Source: 2-01-FULL-45-10 sp964433975 (GTDB taxonomy: Bacteria > Omnitrophota > Gorgyraeia > 2-01-FULL-45-10). Taken from it: a stretch of 64,000 bases of DNA. Under the pieces are notes generated by a model, which was not told the DNA's origin, did not search any database, and saw nothing but the letters and a program-made list of their open reading frames with translations. This document shows positions 1 to 8,188 of this stretch, one piece after another. The stretch spans positions 85,000 to 148,999 of the forward strand of contig CAYSSS010000001.1 of the NCBI GenBank assembly GCA_964433975.1, read 5' to 3'. Both the position numbers and the translations under genes were made by a program. Positions within the stretch are counted from its first letter, which is position 1. Every line of letters starts with the position of its first letter.

Positions 1-1
1 T

Positions 2-748
2 CACGCGCAATATGGGCAGGAGTCTTATCTATTGGGGGCCAGCTCAAAGGCAACGGGGTGGTGGTATTATTTTCCTCTCGCTATTTTATTCAAGGAGCCA
101 TTTATTACCTCAATATTCCTCTTCCTGGGGGTAATAGGGTTATGCATAAAAAGAGAGAAGATATTAACTAAAGCCGTTCTTGTGATACCGGCTTTCGTAT
201 ATCTTTTTATAGCGATGTTCATCAACAATTTGAACATAGGCATCCGCCATATATTGCCGGTATATCCGTTTTTGTTTGTCATGGCCGGTTACAGCGTATC
301 CATTATAAGAAACTCCAGGGCGGTTAAATATCTTTTATCTCTGTTGGTCATAATATTAGCCGTGGATGTGCTAAGTTCGTATCCTGCCCATCTTTCGTAT
401 TTTAACAGACTGATAGGGGGGTATAAAGATGGTTATAAGTACCTTGGTGATTCAAATATAGCCTGGGGTCAGGACTGGAAGAGGTTAAAAGGATACGTTG
501 AAAAGCATAATATAGCCACAATAGGTGCGGACGGAGCTTTCAGCTATGATAAAGTGTGCGATTATTATCGTATACCGTATAGGTATCTAACGAAAGATGA
601 AGAATTGCGTCCGAGGGAAGGATATTATGTTATCGAGACTACCGCTTTCCCGGCCAAAAGAATAAAATGGCTGGATAAGATAAAGCCTGTTGAATGGGTG
701 GGAGGATCCTTGCTGATATATAATATTACAAAGGAAGATGCCAAATGA
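2..748 (+). CDS. GT39-like membrane glycosyltransferase, C-terminal part (5' end outside window)
   Basis: The open frame runs from the window edge with no stop, so this is the C-terminal part of a longer gene; a TTG at position 32 is an internal codon, not a start. The visible part has about four hydrophobic segments (codons 15-125) and then a soluble tail. The tail contains a DSNxxWGQD motif also present in the complete 555-residue gene at 12795-14462, and the order of segments is the same, so the two are paralogues of the ArnT/GT39 type. Such proteins transfer sugars from polyprenyl-phosphate donors on the outer face of the membrane. The stop overlaps the next start by 4 nt (ATGA). Family assignment rests mainly on the paralogue because the catalytic N-terminus is missing. 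Confidence 0.75.
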   Translation, partial: HAQYGQESYLLGASSKATGWWYYFPLAILFKEPFITSIFLFLGVIGLCIKREKILTKAVLVIPAFVYLFIAMFINNLNIGIRHILPVYPFLFVMAGYSVSIIRNSRAVKYLLSLLVIILAVDVLSSYPAHLSYFNRLIGGYKDGYKYLGDSNIAWGQDWKRLKGYVEKHNIATIGADGAFSYDKVCDYYRIPYRYLTKDEELRPREGYYVIETTAFPAKRIKWLDKIKPVEWVGGSLLIYNITKEDAK

Positions 749-2052
749 AGGTTTGTCTCATACATCCGCCGCAGCCCAATTCACTGGACGATAGGCTCGA
801 TATCCCGCTTGGGCAGCTATATCTGGCCACCGTGCTAAAGGAAGCGGGCTACGAAACCAGGGTAGTTGACCTCTCTTCCGTGCCAATGGAGCGTTGGGCC
901 GACCTCATCGGATGGGCGGATGTCTACGGCTTCACGGTGTATACTCCGTCGTATTATATATGCAAAGAGATACTGAAGCTTGCCAAGCAGAATAACCCCC
1001 GCGCCATAAGCGTCGCCGGAGGCGCGCATCCATCCGCTCTTCCGGAAGAGACTTTAAAAGATTTTGATTATGTAGTTATCGGCGAGGGGGAATTTGCCAT
1101 GCGTGATCTAGTCGATAACTTAGCGAAGGCCAGGCCGATGGAGTCCAGGATCATCAGGTATCCTCTCATCGCGAATTTAGATGAACTGCCATATCCAGAC
1201 CTTGACTTGATCGACATACATTCATACCATAGAAAGGTGGATGGTCAGCCGAGCTTGAGCTTTGTTACGAGCCGGGGGTGCCCCAATACGTGTGCGTTCT
1301 GCTGTAACTTCATGTTCGGCAAAAAGATCAGGTTCAGGCACCTTGATAACGTTGTCAACGAGTTATCGTCGATAAAATCGAAATATGGCGTGAGGAATTT
1401 TATTTTTTATGACGATACGATGACCCTGGACAAAAACCGGGTTAAAGAGATGTCTGAGAAGTTTAAGCGGCTTGACATACGTTTCCGGGCTAATGGCACA
1501 GTAAAGGTGAATGATCCGGAAGTTTATGAGGATCTTTACGTCGCGGGCTGCAGGAATATCGCGTTTGGCGTTGAGACCGGCTCTCAGGAATTACTGCGCA
1601 AGATGAAGAAGCACACAACGGTAGACCAGATAAAAAAAGCTGTTAAAAACGCCAAGGCCGCCGGATTAATAGTTAAAGTATTCCTCATAGTCGGCTTTCC
1701 CGGAGAGACCTATCAGACCATACAGGAGACCGCCGATCTGATGCTTGAGTGCCGGCCGAACCAATATACGCTCTTTAACTTCGTCCCGTTTCCCGGCTGT
1801 GATGTTTGGCACAATCCCAAGAATTACGGCGTTACCTATTTTGAAAAGAACTACGAGCAGTACTTCAACATAGCCGGGTACCAGGAGGGAGGGCTCACGG
1901 TAGATACGGAGACTATGAAGAGGGCCGATGTCAAAGATATGAGGGAAAAACTGCTCGAATCCCTGTGCCGGTTAGACTGGTCCGGTGACGTACAGAATTA
2001 CCAGTATAAGCTGCAACCTAAATACACCCCCCACACCCGCCAGTCCCCATAA
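745..2052 (+). CDS. Cobalamin-binding-domain radical SAM protein
   Basis: This 435-residue protein starts with a B12-binding-type Rossmann domain (about residues 1-135, with the usual GG.HPSA and VIGEGE elements) followed by a radical SAM barrel. The 4Fe-4S motif CxxxCxxC is C179-C183-C186 in RGCPNTCAFC. Later residues GVETGSQ and VGFPGET are typical of this class. Such enzymes commonly perform C-methylation, ring or carbon-skeleton chemistry; the substrate here is unknown, but the location in a glycan cluster suggests a sugar or lipid-linked intermediate. It is coupled to the gene upstream by ATGA and followed by a gap of about 70 bases, so it probably ends a transcription unit. Family confident, reaction not predictable. 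Confidence 0.88.
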   Translation: MKVCLIHPPQPNSLDDRLDIPLGQLYLATVLKEAGYETRVVDLSSVPMERWADLIGWADVYGFTVYTPSYYICKEILKLAKQNNPRAISVAGGAHPSALPEETLKDFDYVVIGEGEFAMRDLVDNLAKARPMESRIIRYPLIANLDELPYPDLDLIDIHSYHRKVDGQPSLSFVTSRGCPNTCAFCCNFMFGKKIRFRHLDNVVNELSSIKSKYGVRNFIFYDDTMTLDKNRVKEMSEKFKRLDIRFRANGTVKVNDPEVYEDLYVAGCRNIAFGVETGSQELLRKMKKHTTVDQIKKAVKNAKAAGLIVKVFLIVGFPGETYQTIQETADLMLECRPNQYTLFNFVPFPGCDVWHNPKNYGVTYFEKNYEQYFNIAGYQEGGLTVDTETMKRADVKDMREKLLESLCRLDWSGDVQNYQYKLQPKYTPHTRQSP

Positions 2053-2086
2053 AACTAAATAATCCGTAGAAATACACTCCCCATAA

Positions 2087-2095
2087 TGATATACT
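2087..2095 (+). promoter_or_regulatory. Candidate extended -10 promoter for the gmd operon
   Basis: TGATATACT matches an extended -10 element (TGn plus TATACT). No good -35 hexamer lies 16-18 nt upstream. It sits in the short gap between the radical SAM gene and gmd, 30 nt before the start codon, with a good ribosome-binding site (AAGGAG) in between. Pattern recognition only. Confidence 0.4.
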
Positions 2096-2125
2096 ACTAG
2101 GCTACAAGCAAAGGAGACTAAGAAT

Positions 2126-3100
2126 ATGAAGAGAGCCGTTATAACGGGCATAACAGGCCAGGATGGATCATATATGGCCGAATTTTTGGTTAAAAAAGGC
2201 TATGAGGTTCATGGCCTGGTAAGGCGGGTTGCTCTGGAGGACCCGGAACACAGGCTGTGGAGAATAAGACACCTTTTAGGCAAGATCAAGATACACGCGG
2301 CTTCGCTCGAAAGCTACGCGAGTTTATTCAATATAATAGAAAAAATACAGCCGCACGAATGCTATCATCTGGCCGCCCAGACGTTTGTCAGCTATTCCTT
2401 CGAAGACGAATTCTCTACCATAAATACCAATATAAACGGCACTCACTATGTGCTGTCGGCTATAAAACAGAGAGCCCCTAAATGCAGGTTCTACTTCGCC
2501 GCTTCCAGCGAGATGTTCGGCAGCGTGAAAAAAACGCCGCAGAACGAGTTGACGCCTTTTCACCCGCGCTCCCCGTACGGTATTTCAAAACTTGCCGGGT
2601 TTGAGCTGACCAGAAATTATCGCGAAGCTTATAATCTATTTGCCTGCAATGGTATATGTTTTAACCATGAAAGTCCGACCAGAGGGTTTGAGTTCGTTTC
2701 AAGAAAGATCTCGTACGCCGTAGCGGAGATAAAATTAGGCTTATCTAAAAAACTGCCTCTGGGGAACCTTAAAGCCAAGAGAGATTGGGGCTTCGCCGGC
2801 GATTATGTAAAAGCCATGTGGCTCATGCTGCAGAGCGATAGAGCGGACGATTATGTAGTCGCGACGGGTGAAACGCATACGGTCAGAGAATTCGCGGAAC
2901 TTGCCTTCGATCATTTGAAACTTGACTGGAAAAAGTACGTGGTAATCGACAAGGAGCTGTACAGGCCCGCCGAGGTCAATATCCTGGAAGGGGATTACAG
3001 TAAGGCAAAAAAGGACCTGGGATGGAAACCTTTGATCAGGTTCCCGGAATTAGTCAAGATGATGGTGGATGCGGATCTGAAGCGGTTAAAAAGCAAGTAG
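2126..3100 (+). CDS. gmd: GDP-mannose 4,6-dehydratase
   Basis: The 324-residue protein is an extended short-chain dehydrogenase. The nucleotide-binding motif is TGITGQDG (residues 7-14), characteristic of GDP-mannose 4,6-dehydratases, and the catalytic Y151xxxK155 is in SPYGISK. RDWGFAGDYVKAMW and the C-terminal RPAEV segment are also Gmd hallmarks. The reaction is GDP-D-mannose to GDP-4-dehydro-6-deoxy-D-mannose in the cytoplasm, the precursor of GDP-perosamine, GDP-fucose and GDP-rhamnose. A perosamine-synthase-like aminotransferase lies three genes downstream, which favours GDP-perosamine. It starts after AAGGAG and probably heads the operon. Slightly shorter than many Gmd proteins but with no motif missing. 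Confidence 0.88.
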   Translation: MKRAVITGITGQDGSYMAEFLVKKGYEVHGLVRRVALEDPEHRLWRIRHLLGKIKIHAASLESYASLFNIIEKIQPHECYHLAAQTFVSYSFEDEFSTINTNINGTHYVLSAIKQRAPKCRFYFAASSEMFGSVKKTPQNELTPFHPRSPYGISKLAGFELTRNYREAYNLFACNGICFNHESPTRGFEFVSRKISYAVAEIKLGLSKKLPLGNLKAKRDWGFAGDYVKAMWLMLQSDRADDYVVATGETHTVREFAELAFDHLKLDWKKYVVIDKELYRPAEVNILEGDYSKAKKDLGWKPLIRFPELVKMMVDADLKRLKSK

Positions 3101-3115
3101 AGAATCATATAAGAC

Positions 3116-3814
3116 ATGGTCTCCATAGTTTTACCGACCTATAATGAAAGCGAAAACATAGTAACTCTCATCGACGCGTTATCCCGCAATATAAAAGAGC
3201 CTCTCGAGGTGATCGTCGTAGATGACGACTCTCCCGACATGACCTGGAGGGTTGCCGAGGAGCACAAGGCTAACGGGGTAAGGGTTATCCGGCGCAATGA
3301 AAGAGGCTTGCCTTCGGCAATAGAGAGGGGCTTAAAAGAATCTAAAGGAGATATAGTGGGGTGGATGGACGCCGACATGAGCATGCCGGCATCCGCGCTG
3401 CCGGAGATGTTAAAGAGTCTCGATCAATATGATATTGCGATCGGGTCGAGGTATGCCCGAGGCGGTAAAGACGCCAGGGGGGCATTCAGAGTAGTAACGA
3501 GCAGGATAATAAATTGGTTCGCTCAAGTTATGCTCGGGTTCGATATAAGAGATTATGACAGCGGTTTCATAGTATTTAAAAAGAATGTATTGCAGAAGGT
3601 CCCGTTTCCTTCCAAAGGCGGATACGGGGACTATTTTATAGAATTTGTTTTTAAATGCAAAAAAGCGGGATATAAAATAAAGGAGATTCCCTACACCTTT
3701 CAGGATAGAAAGAAGGGGACATCCAAAACCGCCGCCAGCCTTTCGGGATTCTTTACGCTGGGATTAGGGTATTTAAAACGGATAGTCCGCATAAGATTTG
3801 CCGGGTCAAAATAA
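3116..3814 (+). CDS. GT2 family glycosyltransferase, polyprenyl-phosphate mannose synthase-like (DPM1 type)
   Basis: A 232-residue GT-A fold enzyme. It has the N-terminal SIVLPTYNE motif, VVDDDSPD at about residues 35-42, the DxD-like metal site in MDADMSMP and then GSRYARGG, all as in dolichyl/polyprenyl-phosphate mannose synthases. No transmembrane helices follow the catalytic domain, so it resembles the short, soluble-type DPM1. The likely reaction is transfer of a hexose from a nucleotide sugar to a polyprenyl phosphate on the inner leaflet, feeding the GT-C membrane proteins encoded at 5.3-14.5 kb. It follows gmd by 15 nt. The exact sugar cannot be read from the sequence. Confidence 0.85.
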   Translation: MVSIVLPTYNESENIVTLIDALSRNIKEPLEVIVVDDDSPDMTWRVAEEHKANGVRVIRRNERGLPSAIERGLKESKGDIVGWMDADMSMPASALPEMLKSLDQYDIAIGSRYARGGKDARGAFRVVTSRIINWFAQVMLGFDIRDYDSGFIVFKKNVLQKVPFPSKGGYGDYFIEFVFKCKKAGYKIKEIPYTFQDRKKGTSKTAASLSGFFTLGLGYLKRIVRIRFAGSK

Positions 3815-3831
3815 TCCAAGGAGATACTGAC

Positions 3832-4248
3832 ATGGTCGAATATATAAAATCAAAGAAAGGCAGCCTGATAGCGATAATCATGCCTCAGCATATAGATACA
3901 AAGGGGGCCACATTCTTTACTCCTCCGGAATTTTCCCAGCAGGTGGGGTTATTAAGGCACCGCAAAGGGTCAAAAGTAAGACCGCATGTCCACAAGCTGG
4001 TGAAGAGAAGGATAGAGAGAACGCAGGAAGTCCTCCATATTAAAAAAGGCAAAGTCGCGGTCTTTTTGTATGACGAGAAAGAAAAGTACCTTGGAACGCG
4101 CCTACTGAAGAAAGGCGATACGATACTTCTGGCAAGCGGAGGCCATGGGATAGAGGTCCTGGAAAACAGCTTGATCCTCGAGATCAAGCAGGGCCCGTAT
4201 GCCGGAGTGGATGACAAGGAATATTTAAAAGAGAAAAAGGCGCGATGA
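3832..4248 (+). CDS. Small cupin-like protein of unknown function
   Basis: A 138-residue protein without membrane segments. Its central part has a cupin-like pattern: R-H-R...H.H around residues 42-55, a strand-rich VLHIKKGKVAVFLYD segment, then LLKKGDTILLASGGHGIEVLE and a final EIKQGPY. This resembles sugar-cupin proteins that sit beside sugar aminotransferases (WxcM/FdtA-like or dTDP-sugar isomerase-like), but I cannot assign a reaction. It lies between a GT2 and a perosamine-synthase-like aminotransferase and overlaps the latter by 4 nt (ATGA), so a role in the same deoxysugar branch is a reasonable inference. A preceding AAGGAG supports the start. Confidence 0.6.
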   Translation: MVEYIKSKKGSLIAIIMPQHIDTKGATFFTPPEFSQQVGLLRHRKGSKVRPHVHKLVKRRIERTQEVLHIKKGKVAVFLYDEKEKYLGTRLLKKGDTILLASGGHGIEVLENSLILEIKQGPYAGVDDKEYLKEKKAR

Positions 4249-5375
4249 TCCCCGTAAACGAACCTTTAATAGGAAAAGAAGAGCTAAAAAATATCACCGA
4301 TTGCGTGAAGTCCGGATGGATATCTTCGAAGGGGAGGTACATAAAAGAGTTTGAAGTGAAATTTGCCGAATTTTGCGGTGTCCGGTATGGTATTTCCACG
4401 ACGAGTGGAACAACGGCGCTGCATCTTGCCCTTGCTTGTTTGGGGATAAGAAAAGGCGACGAAGTCATCATGCCCACCTTCACGATGATCGCGACAGCTT
4501 ACGCCGTCATGTATCTTGGCGCCAAACCGGTATTTATCGACAGCGAAGAGAGGACATGGAATATGGATGTGTCCAAGGTTGAAGAATCGATCAACCCCAA
4601 GACCAAAGTGCTGCTTCCCGTGCATATATACGGCCATCCTGTCGATATGGATCCCATCATGGCCTTGGCAAAAAAACATGATCTTTTTGTAATAGAGGAC
4701 GCCGCTGAGGCTCATGGCGCGAAATATAAGGGCAAGGTTTGCGGCTCGATGGGCGATATCAATTGTTTTTCGTTCTACGCGAACAAGGTGATAACGACGG
4801 GCGAGGGGGGTATGGTGGTTACCGATGACAAAAAATTATCCGAAAAGGCGAGGCTGCTGAAAGACCTTTCCCATTCCCCGAAACAGCGCTTTTTGCATAC
4901 AGCGCTTGCTTATAACTATCGTATGACAAATATGCAGGCGGCGATAGGGCTTGCCCAGACCGAAAAGGCAAGAGCTCTTATTGAGAAAAAAAGGCGCATA
5001 GCCGGCCTCTATAATGATAACCTGAAAGATATTGAAGGGTTAAGATTGCCGATAGAGGAGAAGTGGGCGAAGAGCGTATACTGGATGTATTCAATTCTGG
5101 TTGAAAAAGATTTCGGACTGGATAGAGACCGATTTAGGTCAGAATTATTGAAAGAAGGGGTCGAGACGCGTTCATTCTTCGTTCCTATGCACCGGCAGCC
5201 GGTGATACAAAAGATGGGGCTCGCGGGCAAAAAGAGGAGATATCCCGTTTCCGATTATATTTCCGACCATGGCCTCTATCTGCCTACCGGACTTGCTCTT
5301 AAACATAAAGATGTATTGCTTGTCTGCGAAAAGATAAGAAAGATACAGAAGAGATATGCGTCCAGAACGCGATAA
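4245..5375 (+). CDS. DegT/DnrJ/EryC1 PLP aminotransferase, GDP-perosamine synthase-like
   Basis: A 376-residue fold-type-I sugar aminotransferase. The PLP lysine is K181 in FSFYANK, followed by the family signature TTGEGGM; SGTTALHLAL near residue 50 binds the cofactor phosphate, and VIEDAAEAHG carries the aspartate that pairs with the pyridine nitrogen. The N-terminal MIPVNEPLIG and SGWISSKG segments recall PerA/RfbE perosamine synthases, which aminate GDP-4-dehydro-6-deoxymannose using glutamate. The gmd gene 1.1 kb upstream would supply exactly that substrate. The substrate is inferred from gene context; the aminotransferase family itself is certain. Confidence 0.8.
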   Translation: MIPVNEPLIGKEELKNITDCVKSGWISSKGRYIKEFEVKFAEFCGVRYGISTTSGTTALHLALACLGIRKGDEVIMPTFTMIATAYAVMYLGAKPVFIDSEERTWNMDVSKVEESINPKTKVLLPVHIYGHPVDMDPIMALAKKHDLFVIEDAAEAHGAKYKGKVCGSMGDINCFSFYANKVITTGEGGMVVTDDKKLSEKARLLKDLSHSPKQRFLHTALAYNYRMTNMQAAIGLAQTEKARALIEKKRRIAGLYNDNLKDIEGLRLPIEEKWAKSVYWMYSILVEKDFGLDRDRFRSELLKEGVETRSFFVPMHRQPVIQKMGLAGKKRRYPVSDYISDHGLYLPTGLALKHKDVLLVCEKIRKIQKRYASRTR

Positions 5376-6765
5376 AATAAATTTTATCCTGTCGCACCTG
5401 GTATTTCTCTTATCGATCATCGTAATATTCTATATCCCCCGATTCTATCCCGTAGTCCATGAAAATTTTTTGCCTCCCATGGATAGGGTTTTGCGTTTCT
5501 ATATCATAGGGGTATTCTCCGTATCATTTCTGGCGTATTATCTGTGCGTCCATTTCTATAAAAAATCCGGGATATCGGTCTTTAAGCCGGGCTCTCTATC
5601 GGTATATTTCTGGATAAGTACGATAGCCGTATTTCTAGTGCTCTGCAGCTCTTCCGCGCTATTGTCTCATGATCTGTTCGAGTATTCCGTAAGAGGCCGC
5701 ATGCTCAGTATCTATAAGCTAAATCCGTACCTTCATGTGCCATTGGAGATCAAGAGTGATATCTTCTTTCCGTTGATATTCTGGAAAAGTACTCCGGAGT
5801 GTTATGGGCCGTTATGGGTGGCTATAGGGGCGGTGCATACTCTCTTTTTTAAAAACAGCGTAGCCCTGACCTCATTCATGCATAAGCTGGTGCTTCTGGC
5901 TTTTTTAGGCATGACTTCATCTGTTTTTTACAGACTATGCAAGGACAATATCTCCGAGGACGCCGGAACGATGACTTTAGCCTTTTTACTAAACCCTTTA
6001 GTCCTGGTAATGACGCTGATAGACGGCCATAACGAGATCGCCATGGCTTTTTTTATACTTTCGGCCTTTTATCTTCTGGTTAATTCGAAATATAAGCTTT
6101 CATCTGCGTTTCTCGCGCTTGCCATAGCCGTCAAGTTCGTCTATATACTGTTCATTCCTTTATTTATCCTTCATCTCTTATCCCGCAAGGAGGTGCAGGG
6201 TTTTGGATGGAAAGTCTATACCTTGATAATGGGAGGCGCCGTCTTTCTGTTTACCACGGCAGTCATGTGGCTTCCGTTCGGCAGGGAGAGCGTCAAAGCC
6301 ATTATTTACTATTACAGCGAATTAAGTAAAAATTTCTGGGTCGATTCGATCCCTTACGCCGTATATTTTGTTTCGGAAAAGATGGGGTTCGCGATCTCGA
6401 AAGACCTGCTCGCGAATATTTTCTTTGCACTCTTTATAGCGGCCTATCTCTGTATATTGGGATATTTCCTGAAGAGGACGAAGATGGACAAACAGGCATT
6501 ATTCACATCATCCGCTCTAATATTGCTCGCGCTGCTATTTACCAATTCATCGCCGTTCCAGACCTGGTACTTGATATGGGTGATCCCTTTCATTTTATTA
6601 AGCAGTATAAGACTGAAGTTCCAGCTCGTATTTCTCCTGTCCTATTTCTTAATAATGACCTTCTGGAAACGCATGTTTGTACTGGCCGTGCCGATGATGG
6701 CTGTATGGCTTAGCATGTATTTAGTTGACAAAAAATTTCATAGATTCCCGCTTGCGCGGGAATGA
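5356..6765 (+). CDS. Polytopic GT-C type glycosyltransferase (GT87/MptB-like)
   Basis: A 469-residue protein with about 11-12 hydrophobic segments. After helix 3 it has HDLFEYSVRGRM and LNPYLHVP, then a YGPLW motif; the HD...NPY...YGPLW order is typical of polyprenol-phosphate-mannose-dependent mannosyltransferases of the GT87/MptA-B group. It would use a lipid-linked donor at the outer face of the inner membrane. The start overlaps the aminotransferase gene by 20 nt. The last residues (HRFPLARE) and the stop codon lie in a palindromic repeat at 6744-6763, so the natural C-terminus may have been replaced when that element inserted. Confidence 0.65.
   Translation: MRPERDKINFILSHLVFLLSIIVIFYIPRFYPVVHENFLPPMDRVLRFYIIGVFSVSFLAYYLCVHFYKKSGISVFKPGSLSVYFWISTIAVFLVLCSSSALLSHDLFEYSVRGRMLSIYKLNPYLHVPLEIKSDIFFPLIFWKSTPECYGPLWVAIGAVHTLFFKNSVALTSFMHKLVLLAFLGMTSSVFYRLCKDNISEDAGTMTLAFLLNPLVLVMTLIDGHNEIAMAFFILSAFYLLVNSKYKLSSAFLALAIAVKFVYILFIPLFILHLLSRKEVQGFGWKVYTLIMGGAVFLFTTAVMWLPFGRESVKAIIYYYSELSKNFWVDSIPYAVYFVSEKMGFAISKDLLANIFFALFIAAYLCILGYFLKRTKMDKQALFTSSALILLALLFTNSSPFQTWYLIWVIPFILLSSIRLKFQLVFLLSYFLIMTFWKRMFVLAVPMMAVWLSMYLVDKKFHRFPLARE
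6744..6763. repeat. Short palindromic repeat at a gene junction (8-bp arms, 4-base loop)
   Basis: Perfect arms ATTCCCGC (6744-6751) and GCGGGAAT (6756-6763) flank TTGC, followed by GACA. This matches a palindromic element type often dispersed in bacterial genomes. Here it encodes the last codons of the upstream gene, and its right end supplies both that gene's stop (TGA 6763-6765) and the ATG (6762-6764) of the next gene. Confidence 0.8.
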
Positions 6766-8186
6766 CAGAAGTGAAAATACGCGAGGCTATTTTGAAGGAT
6801 CGTGAGGCTATTTTGAAGGATAGGGTATTCTGGCTGCTTCTGGTATTTGCCGCTCTTTATATACTGGGTAATATAGGCACGGGAAGCCTTTCGACGTTCG
6901 ACGAGGCGATTTACGCCAATATATCAAAAAACATCGTCAAAACAGGCGACTGGCTGGTAATGCGCCAGGGTGTTAAGCCATGGTTCGATAAGCCGCCCCT
7001 ATATATGTGGTGTACGGCCGTTCTTTACAAAATATTGGGAGTGAGCGAATTTTCTACAAGGCTGACATCGGGCATACTTGGCATAGCGGCGGTTATGATC
7101 CTGTATCTCTTCGCAAAAAAAATGACAGATAAGATCACGGCCTCTCTGGCCGGCCTGATACTCTTGGCTCTGCCGCACTATATCCATTTTTCCAAGATGG
7201 GTATGATGGATGTCCCGATAACCTTTTTTACGCTGCTTACGCTTTATCTCTTTTGGCTTGGAATGGAGAGGGAAAAATATCTATTTTATTCAGGGGCGAT
7301 ACTCTGTGTAGCATATTTAATGAAAGGCTTTGCGGCATTTTTGCCTTTATTCATAATCATCGTTTATGCGGTACTATCCAAAAATGTCCGCTTTCTGCTT
7401 AAGCGGCAATTCCTGCTTGGCACGGCGCTGGCTCTTTCAGTGATCTTTGTATGGCATCTGGCACAACTTATGCTCTTGGGGCCGACCGCCCTTAAAGAAT
7501 ATTTTGGTTTTCATATATTTCAAAGGGCGACTTCCGTGCTCGAGGGACACAAAGGGGGATTCGATTACTATATACGGGTAATTTTTAAGAAGAACATCCC
7601 CTGGTCAATTTTGATCTTCTCCTCTATTTTTTACGCGGCTTATAGATATTTTAAAGACAAGGACAAAAGGCTGTTGTTTTTGTTGAGCTGGGTATTTGTC
7701 ACATTCTTTCTGTATAGCGCGGTAAGGACCAAATTGCAATGGTATATCATGCCTATATATCCGGCCCTCGCGCTATTGTCGGCGTTTTTGCTGAAGGGAT
7801 TTTTAAGAAAGAATCTCATTTATATCGCGTTTGTCGTTATCCTGGCAGGGATGCTGGTCCAGGTCCCGCTATCGTGGGCATTTAGGCTGGACTATACCCC
7901 TGATATAAAGAATGTTTCGCAGATAGGGAGAGGTCTTCATACAGACGGAAATGATATATATATGATAAGCGGGAACGACTCCGAGATATTCTATTACGAC
8001 TTCGCTATAGAGCTTGATAAAGAAGTATATCGGTCCCTTATGTCGCAAGGCAAGGGGAAGATCTATTGCATAATACTGCCGGGCATGTTTAAAGATAAGA
8101 AGGAAGATTATAATTTTGACGCGGAGCCAATTTATGAGTCAAACAGGACTTCCTTTTACAGAATAAAATTTAAGGACAGGAAATAA
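6762..8186 (+). CDS. ArnT-like GT39 membrane glycosyltransferase
   Basis: A 474-residue GT-C protein with about 10-12 hydrophobic segments and a small C-terminal soluble part. The first periplasmic loop has the catalytic-type STFDEAIYA motif and then GVKPWFDKPPLYMW, both characteristic of ArnT/PMT-like enzymes that transfer a sugar from undecaprenyl phosphate. The first 20 residues contain a 7-residue duplication (REAILKD twice) from a 21-bp tandem repeat, and the ATG comes from a palindromic element, so the N-terminus is recently remodelled; hydrophobic sequence starts at residue 21. A later native start is possible but no other Met lies close by. It is followed by an ALG5-like GT2 that could make its donor. 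Confidence 0.85.
   Translation: MTEVKIREAILKDREAILKDRVFWLLLVFAALYILGNIGTGSLSTFDEAIYANISKNIVKTGDWLVMRQGVKPWFDKPPLYMWCTAVLYKILGVSEFSTRLTSGILGIAAVMILYLFAKKMTDKITASLAGLILLALPHYIHFSKMGMMDVPITFFTLLTLYLFWLGMEREKYLFYSGAILCVAYLMKGFAAFLPLFIIIVYAVLSKNVRFLLKRQFLLGTALALSVIFVWHLAQLMLLGPTALKEYFGFHIFQRATSVLEGHKGGFDYYIRVIFKKNIPWSILIFSSIFYAAYRYFKDKDKRLLFLLSWVFVTFFLYSAVRTKLQWYIMPIYPALALLSAFLLKGFLRKNLIYIAFVVILAGMLVQVPLSWAFRLDYTPDIKNVSQIGRGLHTDGNDIYMISGNDSEIFYYDFAIELDKEVYRSLMSQGKGKIYCIILPGMFKDKKEDYNFDAEPIYESNRTSFYRIKFKDRK
6780..6821. repeat. 21-bp tandem duplication inside a coding region
   Basis: Units 6780-6800 and 6801-6821 are identical at 20 of 21 positions (CGC versus CGT at the start). The period is a multiple of three, so the frame is kept and residues REAILKD are repeated at the N-terminus of the GT39-like protein. 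It lies directly downstream of a palindromic element. Confidence 0.9.
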
Positions 8187-8188
8187 AT

